From Hyphomicrobiales bacterium (GTDB lineage Bacteria; Pseudomonadota; Alphaproteobacteria; Rhizobiales; Beijerinckiaceae), in NCBI GenBank assembly GCA_028290285.1, contig JAQGKD010000102.1:1-40808 (forward strand): a stretch of DNA of 40,808 nucleotides. Direction: 5' to 3'. Numbering within the stretch: the first letter of the stretch is position 1; each line of letters opens with the position of its first letter. The translations under genes and the position numbers were made by a program. A model generated the notes under the pieces. The model did no database searches and was not told where the DNA came from. It saw only the letters and a list, made by a program, of their open reading frames with translations. Of the stretch, positions 19,044 through 27,141 are shown one piece after another.

Positions 19044-19859
19044 TCAGAAGCCGACGCGACGCTTCCAGAGATCCCACGCACGCGCGGCCGACGACAGATT
19101 GACCTTGTCGGCCAAAGCGCCCTCGTCCGCATCGAGCGCGGCGATGTCGCCGCCGCCGCCCAGCATGGCGGCCTGGAACTGCAGCTTGGCATTCATTTCC
19201 GTATAGACGGCGCGGAACACGGCCACCGGCAGGCTCGGGCCTGTGGCGACGCTGCCATGCGCGCGCATCAGCACGATGTCCTTGTCGGCGAGCACCTTCG
19301 CAAGCGCCACGCCCTTGTCGGCATTGCCGACGAGCATGTCGGTTGCCCCGAACTTTTCGCGGATGTCGAACACGGGCACGCCGCGCGCCACGAAGGCGGC
19401 ATTGTGGAACATCGCTCGCATGGGCGTCTTCACGAGGCCGAAGGGGATGACGTTGGGCGAATGGCTGTGCACCACCGCCATCACGTCCGGTCGGCTGCGA
19501 AAAATCTCGCCATGAATGAAGCGCTCGAGGAAGCTGCCCCGGCCCTGCGCATCGACGCAATCGCAGTTCAGGTCATATTCCATGATGTCGTCGGGAGTCA
19601 CCAGCGCGGGCGCGAGCGAACGTGACATCAGGAAGCGCTGCGGATCGTGCGGGTGACGCATGCTGACGTGGCCGAACGCATCGACCACGCCCTGATCGGC
19701 AAGGATGCGGCTCGCCGCTGCGAGATCGGAGATCACCGAGGCATCCACGGGACCGCCCGAGCGCGGCAGGCTCGCCCCACCACCGACGTCGGCGGGCGCA
19801 TGCGCCGAGTTGGACCAGTAGGACAGACCGGAATGGCAGGCGCAGCGGAACAGTCTCAT
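19044..19859 (-). CDS. Class II aldolase/adducin family protein (copy 2) with N-terminal extension
   Basis: Protein of 271 residues. The aldolase core starts near residue 38 and keeps the acid and metal ligands Glu112 (SFLERFIHGEIF), His131 and His133 (VVHSHSP) and His201 (LMRAHGS). The start at 19859 is fixed by the strong ribosome site GGAGGG ending 5 bases before ATG, giving an odd 40-residue extension that contains Cys6 and Cys8 (RCACH) and a low-complexity Gly/Pro stretch. The frame is open further upstream but that part is a shadow of the neighbouring gene. Substrate may be an aromatic or sugar acid; being different from copy 1 in sequence, the two are not a recent duplication. Confidence 0.84.
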   Translation of the reverse strand: MRLFRCACHSGLSYWSNSAHAPADVGGGASLPRSGGPVDASVISDLAAASRILADQGVVDAFGHVSMRHPHDPQRFLMSRSLAPALVTPDDIMEYDLNCDCVDAQGRGSFLERFIHGEIFRSRPDVMAVVHSHSPNVIPFGLVKTPMRAMFHNAAFVARGVPVFDIREKFGATDMLVGNADKGVALAKVLADKDIVLMRAHGSVATGPSLPVAVFRAVYTEMNAKLQFQAAMLGGGGDIAALDADEGALADKVNLSSAARAWDLWKRRVGF

Positions 19860-19957
19860 TTTCCCTCCGGATCGATCGTGACCGCCCTGTCGGCGGCGTT
19901 TGGTGGCGCAAATTAACAGGTTCCGCGCGCACCGCCAGTGGGGCGGCGCGCGGCGCC

Positions 19958-21829
19958 TCACGCCATCTGGGCTGCGAGGCGAACGGGTGTGTTGGCCGCG
20001 CCATACTGATCGTAGCCCCGACGCTCGACGATTTCGAAGAAGAAGCGGTCCTCGAACGTCGCAGTGTAGATCTGGAAGAACTCGCCGCCGCGGTTGCGGT
20101 CGTAGAGGATGTTGAGCCGCCGCATCCGCTCCAGCAGCTCGGGCGCGAGATCGAAGCGCGAGGCGAGATCGGCATAATAGTTGGCCGGGATGTCCAGGAA
20201 CCTGACGCCACGCGCCACCGCCGCCTCGACGAAGCCCACCAGATCCCCCGTCTCCAGCGCGATATGCTGCACGCCGCTGCCGCCGAACGCGTCGATGAAG
20301 CGAGACACCGCCGTCGACCCGCCATCCGCGATATTCAAGGGAATGCGCACGCTGCCATCGGCCGATCGGATCACCCGGCTGAAGAAGGCCCCATAGGGAT
20401 CGGCGACCTCCACCTGCGGATCGTTCACGAGGCCGAGCACCGATTTGTAGAAGGTCATCCAAGACAGGAATTCAGACCGGCGCAGCACGTTCGAAAAATG
20501 ATCGAAGGCCACCAGCGCGCCCGGCGCCTCCTGCGTCTCGAACACGAAATCCTGGTCCCAATTGCTGCGCGGCCCGGTCTTCTCGCCCATGAAGTAGATC
20601 AGGCTGTTCTCGACGCCCGCGACCGCGGGGATCAGGGTTTCACCGGGTCCGATCCGGCCGAAATAGGTCGGTGCCCCCAGCGCATTGGCGCGCTCCAGCG
20701 CCGCTTCGGGGTTGTCGAGCCGCAGGCCGAGCGCACAAACGGATGTGCCGTGCATCTGGTAGAACGATTGGGCGAAGCCCTCCTGCTCGCGATTGACGAC
20801 GATGTTAAGCCCGTTCTGCCTGTAGAGATCGACCTCCTTGGAGCGATGCCGCGCGGCACGCGTGAAGCCGAGGCCTTCGAGCAGTTCCACGAACGAATCC
20901 CGGCCAGTCGAGCCGCTGGCGAATTCCACGAATTCGATGCCCCCGATCCGCGAGGGCGGTGGCAGGTCGGGGCCGATATGCAGCGGCGCCAGCCCTTGGG
21001 CCACGCGATTGCGATCCAGCGTCTCGCCCGCGATTTGCAGGCATCGCATCCCGTCGCGCGCGATGGTGGTGGCAGGTGCGCCCCGGAACTGATCGTTGAA
21101 GGCTTCGAGCGAAATCGGCCCGCGATAGCCCGTCTTCATGACGGCATCGAGGAAGGTGTCGACCGGATGGTCGCCCTGCCCCGGAAAGCAGCGATGATGC
21201 CGGCTCAACGACATCGGGTCCATCACGATCCCCGGCGCGTCCGACAGCTGCACGAGGCCGATGCGGGACGCGGGAATATCCGCCAGCGGCGCAAGCGGGT
21301 TCTTGTTGACGCAGATATGGAAGGAATCGAGCACGATGCCCAGGTTGGGCCGGTCGGCGAGGCAGACCAGCTCGTAGGCGCTCATCCAGTCACGCACATG
21401 GCGGCCCCAGGCGAGGGCTTCATAGCCCAGCCGGAAGCCCCTGCGGGCGGCACGGTCAGCGAGTTCGGCCAGATCGGCGGCGGCGCGGGGCATGTCGTCG
21501 GCAGAATCTTCCGACACGCTGGAGCACATGCCCAGAAAGCGGGTGCCCAATTCCTCCATCAGGTCGAACTTGCGCTCGGCCCGGTCGAAATTGCGGGACC
21601 GCAGCGGCTCCGGCATGGCCTCGAAATCGCGCAGCGGCTGGAGCCCGATGATCTCGAGGCCGAGATCGTCCGCCCGCGCCCGCACGTCGCGGGGCGTGCC
21701 GCTGAAGAAAGTCAGGTCGTTCTCAAAAATCTCGACCGCGCGAAAACCGGCGCGGGCGACAGCCGCGAGCTTGGCTTCGAGCGTACCACCCATGGAGACT
21801 GTTGCGATCGACCATCTGAGCACCGGCAA
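19958..21829 (-). CDS. quiC: QuiC-like 3-dehydroshikimate dehydratase fused to an HPPD-like domain
   Basis: Two-domain enzyme of 623 residues. Residues 1-270 form a sugar-phosphate-isomerase-like TIM barrel with the metal quartet Glu137 (GYEALAW), Asp168 (IVLDSFH), Gln194 (LVQLSD) and Glu242 (SLEAFND), as in QuiC/AsbF dehydratases that turn 3-dehydroshikimate into protocatechuate. Residues about 290-620 form a vicinal-oxygen-chelate pair like 4-hydroxyphenylpyruvate dioxygenase, with an intact ligand set His444 (FDHFSNV), His522 (VQHIALE) and Glu599 (FFEIVER). This matches the known fused QuiC1 layout and length. TTG start at 21829 with GGAG five bases upstream. First gene of a minus-strand operon with two aldolase-family genes, 98 bases apart. 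The HPPD-like half's reaction is unknown. Confidence 0.9.
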   Translation of the reverse strand: MPVLRWSIATVSMGGTLEAKLAAVARAGFRAVEIFENDLTFFSGTPRDVRARADDLGLEIIGLQPLRDFEAMPEPLRSRNFDRAERKFDLMEELGTRFLGMCSSVSEDSADDMPRAAADLAELADRAARRGFRLGYEALAWGRHVRDWMSAYELVCLADRPNLGIVLDSFHICVNKNPLAPLADIPASRIGLVQLSDAPGIVMDPMSLSRHHRCFPGQGDHPVDTFLDAVMKTGYRGPISLEAFNDQFRGAPATTIARDGMRCLQIAGETLDRNRVAQGLAPLHIGPDLPPPSRIGGIEFVEFASGSTGRDSFVELLEGLGFTRAARHRSKEVDLYRQNGLNIVVNREQEGFAQSFYQMHGTSVCALGLRLDNPEAALERANALGAPTYFGRIGPGETLIPAVAGVENSLIYFMGEKTGPRSNWDQDFVFETQEAPGALVAFDHFSNVLRRSEFLSWMTFYKSVLGLVNDPQVEVADPYGAFFSRVIRSADGSVRIPLNIADGGSTAVSRFIDAFGGSGVQHIALETGDLVGFVEAAVARGVRFLDIPANYYADLASRFDLAPELLERMRRLNILYDRNRGGEFFQIYTATFEDRFFFEIVERRGYDQYGAANTPVRLAAQMA

Positions 21830-21993
21830 ATTCTCCGTTTTTTGTCTTAAACCATGGATTGGGCCACCAAATCCAGCGGCGTCGCGCCGCGCTTCGGGAC
21901 CGGGGCCATATTCCCCCTGCCCTCGCGATCATGTATCAGGTCTGGGAAGGCCGGGCGCCAAGCATCCGGCACGAGATCAAGAAACAGAGGGGG

Positions 21994-22992
21994 ATGGAAC
22001 AGATGAGCCAGTTGAAACTCAGCATCGCGACCACCGACTACGACCATTTTCGCGACTTCCGCATGGGCCTCGTCAAGGCCGAGGGCATCGACCATAATTG
22101 GCTGACGCTCGGGCACCACGAGATTTTCGCCCGCCAGACCTTCAACCGCGAATTCGACGTCAGCGAACTCTCCTTCGCGAAATTCTCGACCCAGATCACG
22201 CGTGAGGATTGCGACATCGTCGGCCTGCCCGTCGTCTGCTCGCGCCTCTTCCGCTTCTCGTCCTTCTATGTGAACAAGAACAGCAACATCAAGACCATTC
22301 AGGACCTCAAGGGCAAGCGCGTCGGCTCGCCCGAATGGGCCCACTCGGCCGCCGTCTACATGCGCGGCTGGATGCACAATGACTGCGGCGTGAAGCTGAC
22401 GGACGTGCACTGGTATCAGGCTGGCGCCAACGCAGCCGGACGGATCGAGAAGGTCGAGCTCAACCTTCCCGAGGGCTTGCAACTGACCCGAGTCGCCGAC
22501 AAGTCGCTCTCCGAAATGCTGGCGTCGGGAGAAATCGATTGCGCCATCATCGCGCGTCCGCCGACCTGTTTCCTCGAAGGCGACCCGAATGTCGTGCGCC
22601 TCTTCCCCGAATATCTGGAGATGGAAGAGGAGTATTACGCCCGGACCAAGGTCTGGCCGATCATGCACATCATCGCCATGAAGAAGAGCATCGTCGACGA
22701 GAACCCCTGGGTGCCGCGCAATCTCTACAATGCCTTCGTCGAGTCTAAGAACCGCAGCATCGAGCGCCTCTTCGATCCCGCCGTGTCGCGCTACCCGCTG
22801 CCCTGGCTGCCGACCTATGCGCGCCGCATGCGCGACATGATGATGGGCGACACCTTCCCCTTCGGCGTCGACGAGAACCGCGCCACGTGGGAACAGATGC
22901 TGCTCTACACCTACCAGCAAGGCATCGCCCACAAGCACGTCCAGCCCGAGGACATTTTTGCCAACGGCATCATGACCAAGATCATCGTCTGA
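21994..22992 (+). CDS. 4,5-dihydroxyphthalate decarboxylase-like protein (periplasmic-binding-protein fold)
   Basis: Protein of 332 residues beginning MEQMSQLKLSIATTDYDHFR. It shares the layout of Pht5-type 4,5-dihydroxyphthalate decarboxylases: LGHHEIFARQTFNREFDVSE, then IVGLPVVCSRLFRFSSFYVN, KGKRVGSPEWAHSA, and ASGEIDCAIIARPP. There is no signal peptide, so a cytoplasmic enzyme is more likely than an ABC transport receptor. Start chosen at ATG 21994, preceded by AGAGGGGG; 22003 is a close alternative and the open frame further upstream is not supported. It is transcribed away from the QuiC-like gene, with 164 bases between. If active it would decarboxylate an aromatic diacid to a catechol such as protocatechuate; this is inference from family. 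Confidence 0.82.
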   Translation: MEQMSQLKLSIATTDYDHFRDFRMGLVKAEGIDHNWLTLGHHEIFARQTFNREFDVSELSFAKFSTQITREDCDIVGLPVVCSRLFRFSSFYVNKNSNIKTIQDLKGKRVGSPEWAHSAAVYMRGWMHNDCGVKLTDVHWYQAGANAAGRIEKVELNLPEGLQLTRVADKSLSEMLASGEIDCAIIARPPTCFLEGDPNVVRLFPEYLEMEEEYYARTKVWPIMHIIAMKKSIVDENPWVPRNLYNAFVESKNRSIERLFDPAVSRYPLPWLPTYARRMRDMMMGDTFPFGVDENRATWEQMLLYTYQQGIAHKHVQPEDIFANGIMTKIIV

Positions 22993-23002
22993 ACAGCCCT
23001 AC

Positions 23003-23033
23003 CCGCCGGCCTCGCGCCGGCGGTTCCGTTTTT
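23003..23033 (+). terminator. Intrinsic terminator or attenuator after the decarboxylase-like gene
   Basis: Arms CCGCCGGC (23003-23010) and GCCGGCGG (23016-23023) form a perfect 8-base stem with a 5-base loop, followed by TTCCGTTTTT. It lies between the decarboxylase-like gene and the aldolase gene that starts at 23055, so it may lower read-through into the aldolase or mark two separate units. Confidence 0.85.
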
Positions 23034-23054
23034 AAGCCCCGACCCGGAGGATGA

Positions 23055-23801
23055 ATGTCGACCGAAATCCGCACCAACAGCCTTGCCCGCACCGCAGCCG
23101 AACTCGCCGCCGTCACGCGCATGCTCGAATCAATGAACATCCTGAGCTACAGCGGACACATCGCCGTGCGCGTGCCCGAGCGCAATGCGATCATGATCCA
23201 GCGCCGCACGGACTCGCGCGCCGAACTCTCGCCCGACCGTATGCTTCTCGTCGACTATGACGGCAAGGTCATCGAAGGCGACGGCAAGCCGCCGTCCGAG
23301 ACCGTCATCCATCTGGAAGCCTTCAAGGCCCGCCCCGACGTGATGGCCTCCATCCACAGCCACATGGAACTGGCCATTGCCTTCACCATGATGGAGGGCG
23401 TGCAGCTTCTCCCCATGCGCGCCCGCGCCACGCGCTGGAAGAGCGGCATCCCGACCCATCCCGATCCGAGCCACATCAAGCATGTCGCGCAAGGCCAGGA
23501 ACTCGCAGCGACGCTTGGGGCCCACCATGTCGCACTGATGCGCGCGCACGGCATCCTGCTCGTCGCCGAATCCTTGCCCGCGTTGTTCATCGACGCGATT
23601 CACTTCGAGGAAAACGCACAGGCGCAGATGCAGGTGCTCCAGGCCGGCGCCAAGCCGAAGCCACTCTCCGACAAGGAGATCGAGCAGATCCTCAAGCTCG
23701 AAGATCGCCCGCATCACATCGGCAAGCTCTGGAACTACTATATCCGCAAGGGCATCGGCTCAGGCACGGTCGAAGCCGACTGGAACCTGCTGGCGGCCTG
23801 A
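23055..23801 (+). CDS. Class II aldolase/adducin family protein (copy 3)
   Basis: Protein of 248 residues, start ATG 23055 with GGAGG at 23046-23050. The catalytic acid and metal ligands are Glu82 (PPSETVIH), His101 and His103 (SIHSHM) and His165 (LMRAHGI). Sequence differs clearly from copies 1 and 2. Class II aldolase-like 3,4-dihydroxyphthalate decarboxylases exist, and the preceding gene also resembles a hydroxyphthalate decarboxylase, so an aromatic-acid role is plausible. A 7-base stem-loop (23792-23809) places the stop codon in its tetraloop. The downstream 100 bases are a dispersed repeat. Confidence 0.86.
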   Translation: MSTEIRTNSLARTAAELAAVTRMLESMNILSYSGHIAVRVPERNAIMIQRRTDSRAELSPDRMLLVDYDGKVIEGDGKPPSETVIHLEAFKARPDVMASIHSHMELAIAFTMMEGVQLLPMRARATRWKSGIPTHPDPSHIKHVAQGQELAATLGAHHVALMRAHGILLVAESLPALFIDAIHFEENAQAQMQVLQAGAKPKPLSDKEIEQILKLEDRPHHIGKLWNYYIRKGIGSGTVEADWNLLAA

Positions 23802-23809
23802 AGGCCGCC
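23792..23809 (+). other. Stem-loop spanning the aldolase stop codon
   Basis: GGCGGCC (23792-23798) and GGCCGCC (23803-23809) pair perfectly around TGAA, whose first three bases are the stop codon. No T-run follows. It could be an mRNA-end stabilizer or chance in GC-rich DNA. Confidence 0.4.
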
Positions 23810-23825
23810 GCCAGCCGTGATCACG

Positions 23826-23904
23826 GGAAGCGAAGCCGCGAAGCAATCCAGAAGACGGGATGCCGTACAGGATTGCGTCGCTGCCCGCTCGATGGCGGGG
23901 ACAA
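23826..23904. repeat. Dispersed palindromic repeat, copy 2
   Basis: Contains CGAAGCAATCCAG and, in opposite orientation, CAGGATTGCGTCGC, matching the arms of the copy at 10533-10612. It fills the gap between the convergent aldolase and cupin genes. Confidence 0.6.
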
Positions 23905-24369
23905 TCATCGGTGGATCGGGTCGATCCACCGCACCTCTTCCGGCTGCTCCACCCCGTCAATATCCAGATTGATCGCAATCGCCTGCCCGTCGCTGCGCAC
24001 GAGCACGCACTCGAGCGTCTCGTCGGCCAGCGCGTTGATCTCCTGATGCGGCACGTAAGGCGGCACGAAAATGAAATCGCCCGGCCCGGCCTCGGCGACG
24101 AATTCCAGCTTCTCGCCCCAGCGCATCCGGGCCTTGCCGCGCACCACGAAAATGATGCTTTCCAGCGGCCCATGATGATGCGCGCCGGTCTTCGCGCCCG
24201 CGTGAATCGTCACCGTGCCTGCCCAGAGTTTCTGTGCACCCGCGCGCGCGAAATCGACCGCGGCCTTGCGATCCATGCCCGGCGTCTGCGCGGTGTTGGG
24301 GTCGAGTGCATTGCCGGGAATGACGCGCACACCATCATGTTTCCAGCGGGGATTGTCCTGTTCGCTCAT
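23905..24369 (-). CDS. Small single-domain cupin protein
   Basis: Protein of 154 residues with one cupin barrel. Motif 1 is HAGAKTGAHHHGPLESIIFV (ligand candidates His64, His66, Glu70) and motif 2 is GDFIFVPPYVPHQEIN (His108). Such proteins bind a metal and are often dioxygenases, isomerases or ligand sensors. Start at ATG 24369, with GAGGT seven bases upstream; the longer open frame upstream is Arg/Ser-rich shadow. It follows nasA by 73 bases on the same strand and could be co-transcribed with the nitrate genes, or belong to the neighbouring aromatic locus. Function not assignable. Confidence 0.78.
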   Translation of the reverse strand: MSEQDNPRWKHDGVRVIPGNALDPNTAQTPGMDRKAAVDFARAGAQKLWAGTVTIHAGAKTGAHHHGPLESIIFVVRGKARMRWGEKLEFVAEAGPGDFIFVPPYVPHQEINALADETLECVLVRSDGQAIAINLDIDGVEQPEEVRWIDPIHR

Positions 24370-24442
24370 GGCTTGACCTCGCGCAGTGATCGCAAGATTT
24401 CGCATGGGACACGCACACGCGCAATGAGACCTGCGGCGCAGT

Positions 24443-27130
24443 CTATGCCGCGACCTTGGGCGCGTGGGCTGCAACGATCTTGCGAAGCTCAGGTACGCAG
24501 GAGCCGCAGTTCGTGCCGGCCTTGAGGCACGCACCGATCGATCCCGCCGAAGTCGCCCTGCCCGAGATTACGAGATCCCGGATCGTGGCGTATCCCACCC
24601 CGAAACAGGCGCAGATCGTCGGTCCGGCATCGGGAACGCCAGAGGCATCGCGGCCCGAAAGCAGAAGTTTGCGCTCCGTCGCGCCCAGATCATCTGCCGC
24701 GAACATCGCCTTCACGGAGTCCCAACCGCAGGCCTCGTCGGCGGGCGCAATGAAGAAAGCCCCGACCAGACGACCCTCGACAAAGGCCGCCAGACGGTAG
24801 AGTCCGCGCTCCTCATCCTGAAACTCCGCGAGTTCCGCGCCCGCGAACAACGACTGAGCAATTTCCGCGCATGCCTCAATCTCAAGGCCGGTGGCCAGCA
24901 GCGCCCCATGGCCACCCCCGACCGCCACCCGCGCCAACCACCAGTCCGCCCCGAGGTCGGGCACATCCCGAGCCAGCACGAAGCCATGCCGGGCGAAACT
25001 GACGGGCGAGACCGCCGCCGCCGTCGCCTTCAGCTCAGGCTGCCCGGAATAGCGATCTGTCGCGGGTTGCACGAGAGCACCCACACGGCCGTCGGACGAG
25101 GTCTCGGCGCTCCAGTGTATCGGCGCAAAGATCTCCCCGCGACGTTGTCCGTCGCTGACACGTACGCGCAATACCGCAGCGCCGAATTCCGAGGACACGC
25201 GTGCGAAGCCGCCATCGGCGAGAGCGAAAGATTCTGCATCGACCGGGTGCACCTCGACGCAGGGCTCGGGCATGTGAGCGCCCAGGCGTGGACTGAGCCC
25301 CGAACGCGTCATCGTATGCCACTGGTCCCGAACGCGGCCCGTGTTGAGCATAAGCGGGAACTCCGCGCTGACGGCGTGTTTCAGCTTGGGCGCCTCGACG
25401 GCGGTAAACCGCGCCTTGCGGTCCGGCGTGAAGAACTGCCCGTCGCCGAAGAGGATCTTGTCGACGAGCGGAGTTCCGGCGGGCGCGGGCCATTGCACCG
25501 GCTGCATGTGCTGGTAATCGCGCTCGGAGAAAGCCAGCGCGCCGATATCGAAGTCTCGCGTGCCCGCATTCTCGAAAGCCGAGAGGCGCGCGTGTTCGGC
25601 AAAGATCTCACCCACATTTTCAAATGCAAAAGCATCGCCGAAGCCGAGCCTTTTCGCCACCTCGCACACGATCCACCAATCCGGCCGCACGTCTCCGGGC
25701 AGCGCCAGGAAGCTGCGCTGGCGTGAAATGCGGCGTTCCGAATTGGTGACAGTGCCGTCCTTCTCGGCCCATGCGGCAGCAGGCAGCAGCACATGCGCGC
25801 CGCAATTCACAGTGTCGTTTGAGCGCATCACTTCCGATACCACGAAGAGATCAAGCCGCTTCATCGCCGCACGCACATGGTCGGCGCGCGGCAGGGATAC
25901 CGCCGGGTTCGTCGCCATCACCCAGAGCGCGCGAATGTCGCCCGACGCAATCGCATCGAACATGGCAACCGCCTTCAGCCCCTCGCGCGTCGCCATGCGC
26001 GGCGCGGACCAGAAGCGCTGCACGCGATCGACGTCGTGAGCCTCGAAGCCCATATGCGCGGCCAGCATATTGGCGAGGCCGCCGACCTCGCGCCCTCCCA
26101 TCGCATTAGGCTGGCCCGTCAGCGAGAACGGCCCGACGCCCGGCTTGCCGATGCGACCCGTGGCGAGATGACAGTTGATGATCGCGTCGACCTTGTCGGT
26201 CCCCTGCGCCGATTGATTGACGCCCTGGCTCCAGGCCGTCACCACCTTGGGAGTTGCGATCCACAGGTCGATAAACCTCTGCAGCACGGCGACATCCACG
26301 CCCGCGCGCGTCGCCGCCACATCAACGCCCGGAGCGAGTTCGCGTGCAGCCGCGAGCGCAGCATCGAACCCGCCAGTGTGCGCGCCCATATAGGCTGCAT
26401 CACACACCCCGCGTTCGGCGATGGCTACAAACAGAGCGCTGAACAGAATCGAATCCATGCCCGGCGCGACGGGCAGGAAAAGGTCCGCCTCCTCGGCGCT
26501 GGCGGTGCGGCGCGGATCAATGACGACGATCTTGGCGCCACGCTCTGCGCGGTTCTTCAGCATGCGCTGGAAAAGAACCGGATGGCACCAGGCCGCATTG
26601 GACCCGACGAGAACGATGAGATCGGCCTGATCGAGATCGCTGTAGCTTCCCGGGACGGTGTCGGCCCCGAACGCGCGCTTGTGACCAGCGACTGAAGACG
26701 CCATGCAGAGCCGCGAATTGGTGTCGACATTCGCCGTGCCGAGATAGCCCTTCATCAGCTTGTTCGCGACGTAATAATCCTCCGTGAGCAATTGCCCCGA
26801 CAGATAGAAGGCAGATGCATCGGGCCCATGCTGTTCAATGGTGCGCTGAAACCCGTGCGCCACGACGCCGAGTGCGTCGTCCCAGCTCGCACGCTCATAG
26901 TTCCCGCTGCGCGTCAGCAGCATCGGATGCAGAAGCCGCTGTCCCAGCGCGAGCGTTTCGCCTAGCGCGGAGCCCTTCGAGCAGAGCCGACCGAAATTCG
27001 CAGGGTGCTCCGGATCGCCCGCAATCACCGCGCCGCCGAGACCGTCAGCCTTGGCCAGCACACCGCAGCCCACGCCGCAATAAGGGCATGTCGTCTTTAC
27101 AGCCGGGGATTCGGCGAGGGGGGCACTCAT
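24443..27130 (-). CDS. nasA: Assimilatory nitrate reductase catalytic subunit NasA
   Basis: Cytoplasmic molybdopterin enzyme of 895 residues reducing nitrate to nitrite. The N-terminal 4Fe-4S cysteines are Cys15, Cys18, Cys22 (CPYCGVGC) and Cys50 (LCSKG). Further molybdopterin-oxidoreductase motifs follow (VLVGSNAAWCHPVLFQR, QGVNQSAQGTDKVDAIINCH, LTGQPNAMGGREVGG). The molybdopterin-dinucleotide domain lies near 660-780. The C-terminus adds a BFD-type 2Fe-2S domain with Cys840, Cys842, Cys875 and Cys878 (CACFGVG ... TNCGSC). Start at ATG 27130 with AGGAG upstream; further N-terminal open frame is shadow. It follows the CysJ-like gene by 11 bases, last of the main nitrate operon. Electrons probably come from the FAD oxidoreductase via the BFD domain. 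Confidence 0.95.
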   Translation of the reverse strand: MSAPLAESPAVKTTCPYCGVGCGVLAKADGLGGAVIAGDPEHPANFGRLCSKGSALGETLALGQRLLHPMLLTRSGNYERASWDDALGVVAHGFQRTIEQHGPDASAFYLSGQLLTEDYYVANKLMKGYLGTANVDTNSRLCMASSVAGHKRAFGADTVPGSYSDLDQADLIVLVGSNAAWCHPVLFQRMLKNRAERGAKIVVIDPRRTASAEEADLFLPVAPGMDSILFSALFVAIAERGVCDAAYMGAHTGGFDAALAAARELAPGVDVAATRAGVDVAVLQRFIDLWIATPKVVTAWSQGVNQSAQGTDKVDAIINCHLATGRIGKPGVGPFSLTGQPNAMGGREVGGLANMLAAHMGFEAHDVDRVQRFWSAPRMATREGLKAVAMFDAIASGDIRALWVMATNPAVSLPRADHVRAAMKRLDLFVVSEVMRSNDTVNCGAHVLLPAAAWAEKDGTVTNSERRISRQRSFLALPGDVRPDWWIVCEVAKRLGFGDAFAFENVGEIFAEHARLSAFENAGTRDFDIGALAFSERDYQHMQPVQWPAPAGTPLVDKILFGDGQFFTPDRKARFTAVEAPKLKHAVSAEFPLMLNTGRVRDQWHTMTRSGLSPRLGAHMPEPCVEVHPVDAESFALADGGFARVSSEFGAAVLRVRVSDGQRRGEIFAPIHWSAETSSDGRVGALVQPATDRYSGQPELKATAAAVSPVSFARHGFVLARDVPDLGADWWLARVAVGGGHGALLATGLEIEACAEIAQSLFAGAELAEFQDEERGLYRLAAFVEGRLVGAFFIAPADEACGWDSVKAMFAADDLGATERKLLLSGRDASGVPDAGPTICACFGVGYATIRDLVISGRATSAGSIGACLKAGTNCGSCVPELRKIVAAHAPKVAA

Positions 27131-27141
27131 CGGGCGAACTC

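Noticed and set aside
20264..21850. 528-residue plus-strand open frame opposite the QuiC-like gene
   Set aside because: Composition is that of an antisense frame, no motif; the minus-strand gene has intact catalytic residues.
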